Positions 33,801 through 44,998 of a stretch of 64,000 nucleotides of DNA are shown here, in pieces. The notes below the pieces were generated by a model, which was not told where the DNA came from, did not search any database, and worked only from the letters and a program-made list of their open reading frames with translations. The stretch lies in assembly GCA_022575985.1 (NCBI GenBank), contig JAKSXM010000288.1, positions 4,491,501 through 4,555,500 of the forward strand. The letters are read 5' to 3'. The position numbers were made by a program, and so were the translations under genes. The stretch comes from Anagrus nilaparvatae. Lineage: Eukaryota > Arthropoda > Insecta > Hymenoptera > Mymaridae. Position 1 is the first letter of the stretch. Every line of letters begins with the position of its first letter.

Positions 33801-34527
33801 TTTTTGGTTAACCCCTTAACCACTTTTTGACCAATATTAGTCCAATTATTACACATTTTCCGAGTCTTATATCTAAAAACAGAAGCCAATCTTTAATTTT
33901 TCATTTAAAACAATTTTCCAACGCGTTTAGGAAATGTTAAAGTTTTTGTAAAGTTATTCATATACGTAAGTATAATAAAAAAAAACTTTAAACGCGTTTT
34001 TCTCGAAATGCCTTTTTGTGAATCGGCTTGCACTCTCTTGCAAAAAGTATACATCCGATTTAGCTAATTTTTTTTTTAATTGTTTAAATAAGTATTTACG
34101 CAAGTTGCGAACCGACAAAATCAACAACAAAAAATTTTTTTGGCCTTTTATTCAGTTTATAAGGTCAAATTTCGTGCCAAAAAAACCGAGTTTTTCTTAA
34201 TTTTGCTGGCATTTTTTTTTTCACAAAAAATTTTTTTTTTGTCGGTTCACAACCTTGGCAAACCAATTCTAAAAACAATCTTTTTTGGTTTTTTTGTTTT
34301 AGGTAACCTGGAGTCGAGATATCGTGCAAGCCGCAAAATCCTACCTCTACTTTGGCGCGCTATATATCCATAATAATAAATCCAAAATCAAAAAAAAAAA
34401 AAAAAATGTTAATTTAAGTCTTGTATAATCATGTAAAGCAAACATTTTTTTTTATTCAAAAAAATAAAAAAAATACATGAATTTTAAAAAGACAGTTTTT
34501 TTATTTCAAAAATTGAAAGCCTGCCTT
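33801..34527. other. AT-rich repeat-like DNA, no gene
   Basis: Two overlapping short frames (34018-34373) are low-complexity Lys/Phe/Leu-rich and lack family resemblance; nothing else seen. Confidence 0.45.
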
Positions 34528-34824
34528 AAACTGCTTTTGATCGCATAAATTTTCTTCGAAATAAATTCTTATATTAAAATAAAATTCAAAAATTTTTATT
34601 ATAGGAATCTTTCCTAGCTTATAATTGTTTTGCAACTGTATCAACAACAGTTTTAGTGGCAACTTCAAAATTTTTTCAAATCTTGCTTCTAGAATTAAGT
34701 AAGTTTTGTAAATTTTGGTCTTTTCTTTAAAAGTAAATTTTTCATATTCTACTTAATCTATTTAATTAATTCTATTTTTGCTCAGAAAAGCATTAAAAAA
34801 AAAGAAATAATTACCTATATATAT
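34528..34824. repeat. Right arm of the inverted repeat flanking protease C
   Basis: Reverse complement of 30444-30741. The 3.8 kb between the arms contains protease C and the palindrome at 33254. Confidence 0.8.
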
Positions 34825-35220
34825 GGGCATATCCATTACTTTTCATACAAAAGTGTGCACACCCATGACTTTGATCGAGCTCTAATTTTCAGGGGTGGTT
34901 TGAGGTAATAAAAAACTCAGCCAGCCGAAATTTCAGCCATTTTGCAGGACGGGTTGCCGAGATACGAGCTCTATAAGGTCCGAAAATAGCTGTTTTTAGC
35001 CAATTTTCAAAAATTTTCTGGGCTTCAAGGATGAGTCCACAAAAAATTCGGCTTGTCTCATTTTTTTCCTTGAACTTTCAACTTTTACCAAAAAAATTTT
35101 CAATAAGTTTCAAGGAGTTGATTTTTACTGGCATTGATTAACGTAAGATTCATTTTATCGAAAAATGATGATTTTTGAACTTAAATTGTGACTCAGCATC
35201 ATTAGCTTAAGACTTCCAGT
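34825..35220. other. Unclassified repeat-like DNA
   Basis: No gene. The GC content is slightly higher than around it (GACGGGTTGCCGAGATACG at about 34949), typical of old repeats, but no boundaries were found. Confidence 0.4.
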
Positions 35221-35480
35221 TGGTTTCATTTTCATTCATAAAAATGTTTTTCTCAACCCCGAAAACCCCTAGGTAATGTAGAAAGTTTTTATTTTCATGT
35301 TTTTTGGTCCACCATCTTGGAAAATTGGGAAATATGCTGGGGCAAAAAAATTAAAATTTTCATGAATAGAAACGTTTTTCTTGACCTCGAAAACCCCAGG
35401 TAATGTATTCTATTTTCATGTTTTTTGGTCCGCCATATTGGAAAATTGGAAAATTGTTTAGGATGAAAAATTAAAAATTT
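35221..35480. repeat. Two tandem ~130-bp units
   Basis: Each unit has CATGTTTTTTGGTCCACCAT (second: CCGCCAT), TTGGAAAATTGG and a GTTTTTCT(C/T)(A/G)ACC(C/T)CGAAAACCCC block. The 64-aa frame at 35295-35489 is made by this repeat. Confidence 0.65.
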
Positions 35481-37017
35481 CGCCCCCATGATATCAGTTT
35501 TCCCTCGTACAGTCCATTTTCATCTCAAAGGTATTCGAGGAGATGACATAAATTTCAGGGAGTTATATAACTAATACGGGAGTATATTATATTTACAGGC
35601 TTGAACTATATTTTTTTTATGTATAAAATAAGCTTGAATTTATTTCAATGTTATATTTGGATGTAACAAATACGAATTAGCTTAAATTTGCCCAATTACA
35701 TTTTTTGTAACAAGTTAATATTTTGCTGAAAGAAGCTTGCTTTCAATTGAATCACGTGATCTCCCGTCAAGTCACTGTTTAAGTTGATTCAAGTAAATAT
35801 TCGCTTCGCCGTATTTACCTTCGCGCTTAGGTTGCGTCAACTTCGCATAGCTTGGCAATACTCTATATTTTTCATTGTGTAACTTAAATTATTATAAACA
35901 ATTTATTTGTTAATATTTTTTGAAAATTTCAACGCTCCCGTGAAGTTAAAGGGTTAAAGAACCTACAGTTAAAATTTGGTTAATTAAAAATAATTGCTAT
36001 CCCTCCCTTCCTAACAAAGTTACAATCATAAAATTTTTTACAGAAATCGAAGGATAATTTGTCATCAGATTTTTTTTACCCGAACATTCTGGGGCCATTT
36101 TTCTGGAAAATATTTCAAAAATTCGAGAAGTCCACATCTTTTTTTGATCGATGTCAGAAAAACTAATATGACAGTGTATAAATAAATTTATATACGACTA
36201 AAAAAATCGCAAAGAATTATAAAAAAGCTAAGGCTTTTTTATTTCAGGCACGATCACATATTTATTAAGTATTTTCTCTTTAATAATCTTGATGGGATCC
36301 ACACCTTCATAAATGGAAAACTATTATTTATTATTACATGTTATTCAAAGTATATTCATAAATAATTATTCGAAAATTTTTCTTTAACCCGAATTTGCAT
36401 AAAAATATTTAAAATTTATAAAGAAAATTTTTTTATCTGCATTAATTAATATATATAAATAATAGAGTTTAGATTATTCGTATTTATTTTTCACCTAACA
36501 AGATCGTTTGCTGAATATTACTGATCAATAAAACTGGCACCAACTTTCCTTTATAATAATTAATTTACTAAAATGTGCTTTGAAAATATAAAATATACTT
36601 TGAATTTCTAAATTTGATTAAAATATCTAAAACATTTTTTAATTACCTAAATCAAATTCTACCCGTGTGCCTTAAGATATTCGTTTTTATCTGAGAAAAG
36701 ATAATAACAAATTTGTTAACAGCAATGTATGCTTGTTGTAAGGTAATTAAAAGCCAATACTGCTGAAAAACAAGTATTAGTTTAAATTCGAGTACTTAAT
36801 TTAAAAGAACTTACTATATCATCTTTTTAAAAATTTTGCATAAAAATATTAATTAAAAGAAATATAAATTTACAAATTTATATATTATTTATTATTTTTA
36901 TCCACGTTTTTAAAAAAATAGTAGAAGAAGTTTAAAAAGTTGTTTTAAATTACGCGCTTAAATTTAAACTATAGAAGACTTTCACTGTAGTAGTTAGGTT
37001 AGTCCGCTTAGTCGACT
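35481..37017. other. Intergenic DNA, no gene
   Basis: AT-rich. A 50-bp piece near 36165-36215 (AAAACTAATATGACAGTGTA) recurs at about 30796, beside the duplicated block. A GC-richer patch at 35800-35860 (CTTCGCGCTTAGGTTGCGTC) is unexplained. Confidence 0.45.
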
Positions 37018-38425
37018 GGGGCTCGATTTTCGAAATCGAGGGATCGAGGGAGTAGAGGAATTCCCCACTCTTTTCCCCGGTTTTTAAAAAACTCAATTTT
37101 TGAAAGCGAAAGGAGAACTCTCCGGAGAAAATATTCCCCAAAATGTACTCCCCACGTACTATAGCAAGGGAATTAGGGAACTCCCTCGTTTTAAGCATAG
37201 GTTTTATATTATAATAATAGACTCTCGCGCTTAAAAGACATTTATTTTTTATAATTTTTATGCAAATATATTCATATTATAGTTAAAGTTAATATATTAA
37301 ATAATATAATACATTCTAATACATATTGTGATTTTGTATATATGAAAAATTAAATTAAATTTTTTTAAAAATAAAAAAAATAATTCAAGTTTTAGATAAA
37401 TTCAATAAATATAAAATAATAAATTTATAAAAAAATATGGCTAAATCTGGAAGCCAATTTGCTGGAATTGCTTGAAAATTACAGAAAATGCTTATGCTTT
37501 CAAGCAATTCAAGCAAATTTCAAGCGCTGCAAATATGCGTGTATAGTGCTATAGCAATAAAAATATCTATACGGAATAATTTTAATAATTTAATATCATA
37601 TTAGATGGAAATGAAGCTATTGAACATAATAAAAGAAGCAATGAATTTTTTTTAGCACAAAATATTATGATAATGCAAAAAAAAAAAATTTTTAAACAAA
37701 AAAATTATAATTTGTTCTTAAATTTTATTTATATTAAAATAACGATTATTTTTATGTAAAAGACAATGTATGCATGTCATTTAAAAAAAAAATGTGTATC
37801 TCAGCATGAGGTGATAAATTTAGGCATGCATTAAATTCAAAAATTTTCTATTATTAATATTGAAAAGAATAATTTATAATAATAAATTAATCGACGCACA
37901 TAATTACTTTTTGTAGAATATGTATTACATATTTTTCGTATATAATACACTAATGGTATCCAGTTTTCAAATTTTTGAAATTTTCTCAACTTGAAGATTT
38001 TATTTTCTAGTTATATTTAATAATTAAAAAATTTTTTTATTATAAATTGATAAAAAATTTTTTAATTATTGTCTATTTTTATTCAAATCTATTTGTTTAA
38101 TTTACTTTTTACTAAATATCAAATATTACTTATAAACTTATATTTATTTCCATATCTGCAATATAATTATAATACATAAAATTTTAAAAATATAAATTGA
38201 ATTATGAAGAATGACGCGCTTTGATGATCTATAATTTTATTGGTTAAGAGTACACATATGTTGCGGCAACATTGCGCGAGTATTCTCTCCTAGTAGAAAC
38301 GGGGAAAAGGGAAAAAATATCACTCCCTGTTTTTGAAAAATACGTCTTTTTATTTTTTGGGGAGCAATTTTTAAGAGGGGAGTTCCCTTACTCCCTCATT
38401 CCCTCGATTTCGAAAATCGAGGCCC
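37018..38425. mobile_element. 1.4-kb element with palindromic-tipped inverted repeats
   Basis: GGGGCTCGATTTTCGAAATCGAGGGA at the left is mirrored by CCCTCGATTTCGAAAATCGAGGCCC at the right end; each tip is itself a palindrome (CTCGATTTTCGAAATCGAG). Similarity (CTCCCTT, GGGGAAAAG, TTTTTGAAA) continues about 200 bp inward. The interior is AT-rich, non-coding and carries a cluster of AATTCAAGCAA motifs at 37460-37530. No clear target duplication was seen. Confidence 0.65.
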
Positions 38426-38516
38426 TGCTAGGTTAATGGCTGTATTATTTTTTTCAGGTTTAAACCTTATAAATTCAATAAACAACCGGCACCGTGGTAA
38501 ACAGTATATATATCTT

Positions 38517-38640
38517 CTTTGGTGGTATGTCGGTAGTGGTTCGAAGGCGGTAACCGTATACAGGTTAAGCAGCGCAGCGCGCGGCCTATACTTGGATGGG
38601 TGACCACCTCGAATCCTGCCTACATGAAGACTAGCCTGCC
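38517..38640 (+). ncRNA. 5S rRNA-like unit (gene, pseudogene or 5S-derived retroposon head)
   Basis: The internal control region of 5S rRNA genes is recognisable: AAGCAGCGCAGCGCGCGGCC (A box and intermediate element) and TATACTTGGATGGGTGACCA (C box). ATGTCGGTAG near the start can pair with CTGCCTACAT near 38615-38625 as a terminal stem (with one wobble and one mismatch), and a run of seven or more T follows at about 38652-38659. Outside the control region it differs strongly from ordinary insect 5S rRNA, so it is more likely a divergent 5S-like or 5S-derived repeat than the main ribosomal gene. Confidence 0.65.
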
Positions 38641-38659
38641 TATATACTCCGCTTTTTTT

Positions 38660-39150
38660 AATTTAAAAAAAAAAGTGTCCACGATGTTCGGGAGGTGAAA
38701 TAAGGATGATTTGAAAGATAATTCGACGTTCGAAGCTTGCTCACTAAAAAATTATCTTGATAATCTGACTTAAAGTAACCGGCTGTACTCGAGTAAGGTT
38801 TTGGCAGTTTTCCTATACTCACGGACACAAAAAATTGGACGAAAGTCCACCAAAAAAATACAAAAAAGTCCGGGCAAATGCGAGTACTTCTATCAAAAGT
38901 CGACTGCTACCGCTCAACGGACTACAGATCCTGCAGTTGGGGCTTTCATATATCGGGGAAAGGAAACTCCAGGATCTGTAGCCCAAGGACCATAGCTCTC
39001 GTTGTCTGAATTCTGTTGGAGGCAAAATGGGTGGGATGGGTAATAAAAAGGACGGAATTCACTACTTCGAGTGCTGTGGCCCACGGTGTATAAGATGCTA
39101 TGAATCGCATTGCGCACTTAAATAAATAAATAAAAATAAAAAAAATAGTT
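38660..39150 (+). mobile_element. GC-richer retroposon-like segment with A-rich tail
   Basis: This ~490-bp stretch stands out from its surroundings by base composition, has no long frame, and ends in AAATAAATAAATAAAAATAAAA (39119-39145), like the 3' tail of a LINE or SINE. Short opposed frames (38801-38995, 38819-39117) are unsupported. It directly follows the 5S-like unit, so both may form one 5S-derived SINE, although the T-run between them would stop Pol III. Confidence 0.45.
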
Positions 39151-39380
39151 AAATAAACAAAAGTTTTATTCAGATAAGTATAAAAATTTTTAATATTTTT
39201 TTTAAATTAATATAAAGAACGTAATTTCTTTGTTTTTTATTTTTCAGCATTAGAATTATGTTTATGGCAAAACTGAGTGAAAGGTGAGGTTTATTTATGG
39301 TTTTTCTTAATCTTAAAGTAATTTAATATGCTTAAAAATGTCTAGATTTCAGCCAAAAAAAGCAAAGAAAATAATCCATA

Positions 39381-39661
39381 ATGTTTGATACTTTATCGAC
39401 AAAAGTTTATTCTGCAGAAGAAGCTGAAAAATGGATGAAACAAATAATAACTGACTTAGTTAGGATAATAAGTTATCATTTTTATAACAATCAAATTCAT
39501 TTTATAACTATATTCAGGTGAAGTGAATAAACATAAGAATTATAAGCTTGCTGCAAATGTTGTATTAATGGAAAATTCTGGATGCGGAATAGGTGCGTGT
39601 GGGATGCTGAAACTGACACCATAGCATATGACACTTTCATGGATGTAAGAAACATTTTTAT
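39381..39661 (+). pseudogene. Fragment of a Tctex1-type dynein light chain gene (DYNLT2B-like)
   Basis: Two exon-like pieces are visible. The first (39381-39458) reads TLSTKVYSAEEAEKWMKQII, resembling the helix before the Tctex1 fold. The second (from about 39517) reads NKHKNYKLAANVVLMENSG and, after a one-base shift, VWDAETDTIAYDTFMD followed by GTAAG, a splice donor. The order matches the W-K…YK(F/L)…VV…E…G…(C/V)WDA(D/E)TD…DTFM pattern of TCTEX1D2/DYNLT2B proteins, which build cilium and dynein-2 complexes. The retained intron-like gap and donor indicate a duplicated genomic piece rather than a retrocopy. The frameshift and absent ends make it non-functional. Confidence 0.6.
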
Positions 39662-39693
39662 TATTATATAAATTAATTTTAATTTGTTTGACT

Positions 39694-40029
39694 GAGTTGT
39701 TCCAGATATTTCCTATTTTATTACTTTTTTAGTTAATTTTTTTGGTATTTGAAATCAGTTTTTTTGTGATAACTCAACAACAACTTATTGAAATTAAGCC
39801 AAACTGGAGGAGGCAAATCTAGACATCAAATAACAAATTTTGTATCAATTTTTTTTTTGATTCATCGAGTTGTTCCAGATATTTACTATTATTAGTCAAT
39901 TTTTTTGTTAACGGAAATCAGTATTTTTGTGATTGCTCGACAACAAATGGGTGAAATTTAGTCATACTGGAGGAGGCACAACTAGATACTGTACAAAAAA
40001 TTATGTACCAATTTTTTTTTTATTTCATC
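39694..40029 (+). repeat. Two tandem ~165-170-bp units
   Basis: GAGTTGTTCCAGATATTT starts units at 39694 and 39867, and a third begins at 40030. Each contains ACTGGAGGAGGCA and CAACAACA. The 72-aa frame at 39933-40151 lies mostly in it and is not a gene. Confidence 0.75.
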
Positions 40030-40192
40030 GAGTTGTGTTTAAAATTTGCTCTGTACAGTTTCTCGAACATACATACAGACACACATACCTTCAGTATGAG
40101 CATGTTAGAGGCATCGGAATGACTTGGGGACAAAATTTCTCCACAAATTAGACAATTTTAGGAACTTTTCGTTTTTTGACCTGACAAAATTA

Positions 40193-40241
40193 TAAGGCAC
40201 GATTTTCATCTATGTATTGCATACATAGGGTGATCGTGCCT
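40193..40241. repeat. Long perfect-stem hairpin
   Basis: AAGGCACGAT…CATCTATGTAT is followed after TGC by ATACATAG…ATCGTGCCT, a ~20-bp stem with a small internal mismatch. It sits just before the second copy of the segmental duplication. Confidence 0.7.
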
Positions 40242-40524
40242 AAAAATTAGCACAAGGCGATACCATTAATTCATAAAACAAATAGTGAATTGAATCTAAT
40301 TTGGAAATTCTCAATGTTAAAAGAAATTAAAATATAATTTATTTATTTAAATTAGCAAAAAATAAAAGTTAATTAAAAACTAAATCTCTTCTTTATTTTA
40401 TTTTAAAAAAATTGCTTACGATTAACACAAAAATATACAGCTAAAAAATAATATATAAAATCAAAAATTTATAGAAAAATTCAGTTACTATCAAAATAAA
40501 ATTAATGCTCATTATTTAAAATTA

Positions 40525-41401
40525 TTACTTCAGTTGAGCATGTTCATCAATCCATTTACGATGATAAGCTACCTCTGTGTAAACAGAAGGACGTTCCGCA
40601 TTTCCACATCCGGACCCGTAGGAAACTATACCAGCTAATTTTCCATTAATTACTAATGCACCACCAGAATCTCCAGTACATGAATCCATGGCATCTTTTT
40701 TTAAATAAGAAGCACACAACTGACCTTCTTCTAATAAGTCAGAATATGCTAAATTACACAGTTGTTTGTCCACTATTGGGACTTCAGCTTTGTACAATTG
40801 TAATGTAATTTTATCGAAGAGGCCATTTCCAACTGATCCCCATCCAGAAATAGTTGCCATAGTTCCAGCTGGAGATTCCTCTTTGTAATCGAATAATGGT
40901 ATTGATTTTGTGTATTTGTTAAATTCAAAAGGTTCTGATACTTTAAGTAGAGCAATATCATTCATTGGCGGTGCAATAAGACCCAGCCTATAGTTTTCGT
41001 GCTTTATAATCTCACTTACTTCACGAACTTTCCCAATAAGTAACCAATAAGAGGATCCAGAACTTATACGTAATAGTTTCTTATCCTTTTCACAACAATG
41101 AGCTGCCGTTAATACATAATTTTTTGATATTATACTGCCACCACATATATGTCCATATCCAGCCCGAATGCTAACTTGATGAGGATGTTCATCTATGTCT
41201 GATGGTTCACCATGCCAAATTCGACTGCTTGGAACAAGGGGCTTTCTTTTTATTTCATTCCCTAGTTCTTCAGAATTAACTGTAACTAGAAAAATTGATA
41301 GTATGGATTATTTTGATAAATTTTGTAACAATAAATAGTACGTCTAAAAGATTACCAAAACTAACTGCTGCTAGAATGATAAGAAAGAATATTCGTTCCA
41401 T
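40525..41401 (-). CDS. Secreted trypsin-like serine protease (protease D), recent duplicate of C
   Basis: Model: exon 1 41401-41356 (46 nt, MERIFFLIILAAVSF), intron 76 nt, exon 2 41279-40525, total 266 aa. Only scattered residues differ from protease C (for example HENYRLGLIAPPMND against HENYRKGIFAPPIND). Triad His76, Asp123 and Ser220 is intact; the serine box reads GDSGGA, so the normally invariant Pro198 is Ala. Asp189 (MDSCTGDSG) keeps trypsin-type specificity. Seven cysteines as in C. The shorter frames that begin at 40965 or 40961 are partial or shifted readings. Its promoter faces that of protease E across ~2.5 kb (divergent pair). Confidence 0.92.
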
Positions 41402-41454
41402 GTCGATCTGGATATTATGAAGTCTTAAAATAAAATAAGCTATGAATGTAAAAT

Positions 41455-41463
41455 TATTATAAA
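41455..41463 (-). promoter_or_regulatory. TATA-like element of protease D
   Basis: TATAATAAT on the minus strand, 54-62 bp before the ATG; the stronger TATAAAT of protease C is changed here (TTTATAG to TTTATTG). Confidence 0.35.
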
Positions 41464-42452
41464 TTTATTGATTTTATTTTGTAAATTTATACTAATTTTC
41501 GTAAATTTAAACAAAATTATCAGATTAAATTTTAATCAAAATCATTAATTTTTATCTTTTATAATATAATTTTTAGAAAAGAAACCCAATAATTTTTAGA
41601 ATTATACTGTTTATGAATCATACTTATTTGCACTTAACCCATTTAACTCAATAATATTTCTAGTAGGCAATATTAAATTAAACCATCAAAAATTTTTTTT
41701 AAACATGGAACATGTTTATAGGGAGGGCGTACCCTGGAAATCTGAAAATCAAGGGGGGGAGGGATTCAAAAGTGCCCAATTTAAGGAGGGGAGGGTCAAA
41801 CAGGACTTAGAATAATCCGGGTTTAATGAGTTAGAATAATTTTGATTTAGAGACTTAGAGTAGTTCAGATCCTAAAATTAATTACCTTTTTTTTTTATTT
41901 CGACGTAATACCTCAATTTTTCGGATCTCATACCTATTTTGTAAAAATTTTTGTCTTATAATTTTTGCTGCCAAAAAAATTTTTTTTTCTTTTTATATTT
42001 GATACGTAATTTTTTAATTTTGAAGTACTGATTTTATAAAATTCTTTATTTTTCGGGTCTGATACTTAAATTTATGATAATATGTTTGAAAATTTGTTGC
42101 GTCAAAAAATAAAAAATCGACTTAAAAAAGCAGCATTATTTTTTTTATAATTTAAGATTTACCCGAATCTTATAAAAAAAATGATTAATAAAAATTATCA
42201 GACTTTTTATACTTAGCTAAAACTGGTCTTTTTGGGCAAGTAAAAAATCAAAAAAAATTTTCAATGAAGAAAAATTCGAAGCATAATTCTAAGATCTATA
42301 AAAACTATTTATGTTATCGCCCCCTCCCCGCCCCTAATAAGAACTCAAAATATAGAACTTTTTTAATATATTTTATTTAATTTAAAATATTTTATAACAA
42401 CTCATACATTTTTATTAGATTAGCCCACCCTCAGAAAGTTTCCATTTCATAG

Positions 42453-43637
42453 TATACTACTTTCTAGCTAATAATTCATATTATGCATAACATTGGGTTT
42501 CCTCCCCACTGAGAAAAAAATAGTACATTTTTAATCAATGGAGTGAAAAACAGAATGACCCAGATCATATACCATCCGACAAAGAATTAGCTTTGCCTTG
42601 TATTTTAATTTACGTGCGATCTAAGCCATTCATTTTTTTTATGCCTTGAAAACAGATGATAAAAAGATCTGCATAGTTTGATTTTTTACAAATAAAAGCT
42701 TAATTAAAATTATTTAATAATATTTTTTACTAGAAAATGATTACCAGAGCGTGAATAATTTTTTTTTATAATTCATAAATAATTTTAATGTTAATTAGAT
42801 CACACTTCCAAAATATCTAGAATTTAGTAAAATTTAGGTTATAGATAATTATTTGTATAAATTTACAATAATAATTTGTATAAATTTATAATAATTTTGT
42901 ATTATCAGATTATTTTAGTGTGAGATTTGCGACGAATATTCATTTTTTTCACTTTAACAAAAACTAGTTTTGGTAAGTTTCAACTCTTATCATACGAAAA
43001 AATCACTCATACCAGCAAATTATATGCTTGCAGTTACCCAGGAAAGATTTAAATAAAGAATACGGACCACATGATCATTCGCAGATTAGGGAAACTTATT
43101 AGTTACTTTTAAATTTGGCACGCTTGTTGGAAAATAAAATATAAAAATTTACCTAATGTTTCTATTTTCAAGGAACTTTTTACATAACCTGCTGCTTTTC
43201 GAAGTTGAGGAAAATGTTTTTATTGATGAAATTTTTAATTTTTTTCACCCCAACATATTTTCTGCTATGTGGTTAAATAGGCCACTCAATTAGAATTTGG
43301 GGTCAAAAATTACATTTAACAGGTTCTACGGGGTAAATTTGGCCTTTTCACCTCAAATACCCCAAAATTTACATAAGCGTTGGATACATTTTTTTTAAAT
43401 TAAATGAATTAATTAGGATTTTTAGGTCTTTATACTAAAAAATGAGATCTATCAGAAGTGGTTTGGAACTTGCGAGGTTCTAGCTGTAATTAAAATTACC
43501 AAAAACTATGCCGAAAACCCTATTATTGAATAACATTAAGCTCTGTGTTTCTAAGCTCAGAATGCCTATTGGAAGAAACGGAGGGTATCAGAGGTGTTTT
43601 TTTTAATATATTAAAATCTGCTATTTTTTTTATATAG
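42453..43637. other. Intergenic DNA between divergent proteases D and E, repeat debris
   Basis: A family X copy (AATGAGATCTATCAGAAGTG, then AACCCTATTATTGAATAACA and TGCCTATTGGAAG) occupies about 43430-43610. No gene was seen. Confidence 0.5.
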
Positions 43638-43851
43638 TTCAGATTATTCTTTAAATATCAAGAATTTCAAAATAAAAAGTCATGTCTAATTTTAACTATT
43701 ACAACATTAATAAAATTAAAAACAAAAGTATTAAAGGTTAATTCAACAAATTCCAAATAAAAAGTACTCTTACGTCATATTATTAAAAATTATATTTATA
43801 TCCTGATAAAAAAATCGTAATTTTGATAAAATGACGCATAATTAGTTTCTA

Positions 43852-43857
43852 TATAAA
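43852..43857 (+). promoter_or_regulatory. TATA box of protease E
   Basis: TATAAA within TTTCTATATAAATTT, 63-68 bp before the ATG at 43920. Two TGATAAA (GATA-type) sites at about 43805 and 43825 lie just upstream; GATA factors drive many insect gut genes, so gut expression is possible but unproven. Confidence 0.5.
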
Positions 43858-43919
43858 TTTAAAAAAGTTTGCATTAGATAGTTAATTTATCTTAAGATTT
43901 TCACTAGTTAATATCAAAC

Positions 43920-44797
43920 ATGTTGCAAACATTTTTTTTTATATCTTTAGTGGTAATCAATTTTGGTATATAAATATAAATATTATTTGTTAATTAATCT
44001 TATATAAGATTTCTTTTAAATGATAATTATTTTTTATCAATACAGTTAATTCTGAAAAATTTAATCATGAAGGGAAAATAAATCCTATTGTGCCAAGCAA
44101 TCGAATTTGGCATGGTGAACCAACGAGAATAGAAGAACATCCTTATCAAGTTAGTATACGATTCTACATTCTTCAAATTTGTGGTGGTAGCATAATATCA
44201 GAAAATTATGTTTTAACGGCAGCTCATTGTTGTATTTTTGACAAAAAATTTTTACGTGTAAGTAGTGGATCTACTTATTGGTTAGCTACTGGAAATATTC
44301 ATGAAGTAAGTGATGTTATAAAGCATGAGAATTTTACGTTGAACAATAATACTTCGCTGCCAGAAAATGATATTGCTTTAATGAAGGTATCAAATCCTTT
44401 TAAATTTGATAAGTATACAAAACCGATACCATTATTTAATTACAAAGAAGAATCTCCAGCAGGAGCTGTGGCATCAATTACTGGTTGGGGAACAGTTGGA
44501 AAAGGCTTTTTTAATCAAATGAGATTACGATTGTACAAAGCTGAAGTCCCAATATTAGACAGAGATATATGTAACTCATCATATTTTGGAATATTACCAG
44601 AAGGTCAAATATGTGCTTCATATTTTGGAACAGGTGGTGCAGATTCTTGTTCAGGTGATTCTGGAGGTCCTATAGCCATTAACGGAAGATTAGCAGGAAT
44701 TATTTCTTATGGTCTGCAATGTGGAACTCCATTCTATCCAGGAGTTTATTCAGAGATTGCATACTATCGTAAGTGGATTGATAAACATTCAAAGTGA
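43920..44797 (+). CDS. Secreted trypsin-like serine protease (protease E)
   Basis: Model: exon 1 43920-43965 (46 nt, MLQTFFFISLVVINF, donor GGTATA), intron 80 nt, exon 2 44046-44797 (acceptor ATACAG), total 265 aa. Signal peptide about 1-16, propeptide to Arg35, mature start IWHG. Triad: His76 (TAAHCC), Asp124 (ENDIALM), Ser221 (GDSGGP). Asp215 is at position 189 (ADSCSGDSG); Gly216 and Gly226 are kept: trypsin-like. Seven cysteines, including the unpaired one after Cys58. Full family length for a simple secreted S1A enzyme without extra domains. It is the only cluster member on the plus strand. Confidence 0.93.
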
Positions 44798-44992
44798 ATG
44801 CAAAATTTTTAACAATGTTTTGATATTGTAATTTTAAAAGTTTAAAAGTAATTTATATTTTATAAAAAAAATTCGTTTTAGTATTACAAAAATTCTTTTA
44901 TTACTGTACAGATTGTTTTAATTTATTGTAATTTATGTACCTTATAGAAAACAAAAAAATGAATATGGTTGTTATGAATTTTTCTTTGTTAC

Positions 44993-44998
44993 AATAAA
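44993..44998 (+). promoter_or_regulatory. Poly(A) signal candidate of protease E
   Basis: AATAAA about 195 nt after the stop codon of protease E. Confidence 0.45.

Larger units (their letters stand above)
40243..42452. repeat. Segmental duplication, copy 2 (contains protease D)
   Basis: Matches 30841-33080 throughout, including non-coding parts; small indels and substitutions occur mostly outside the gene. Confidence 0.9.
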
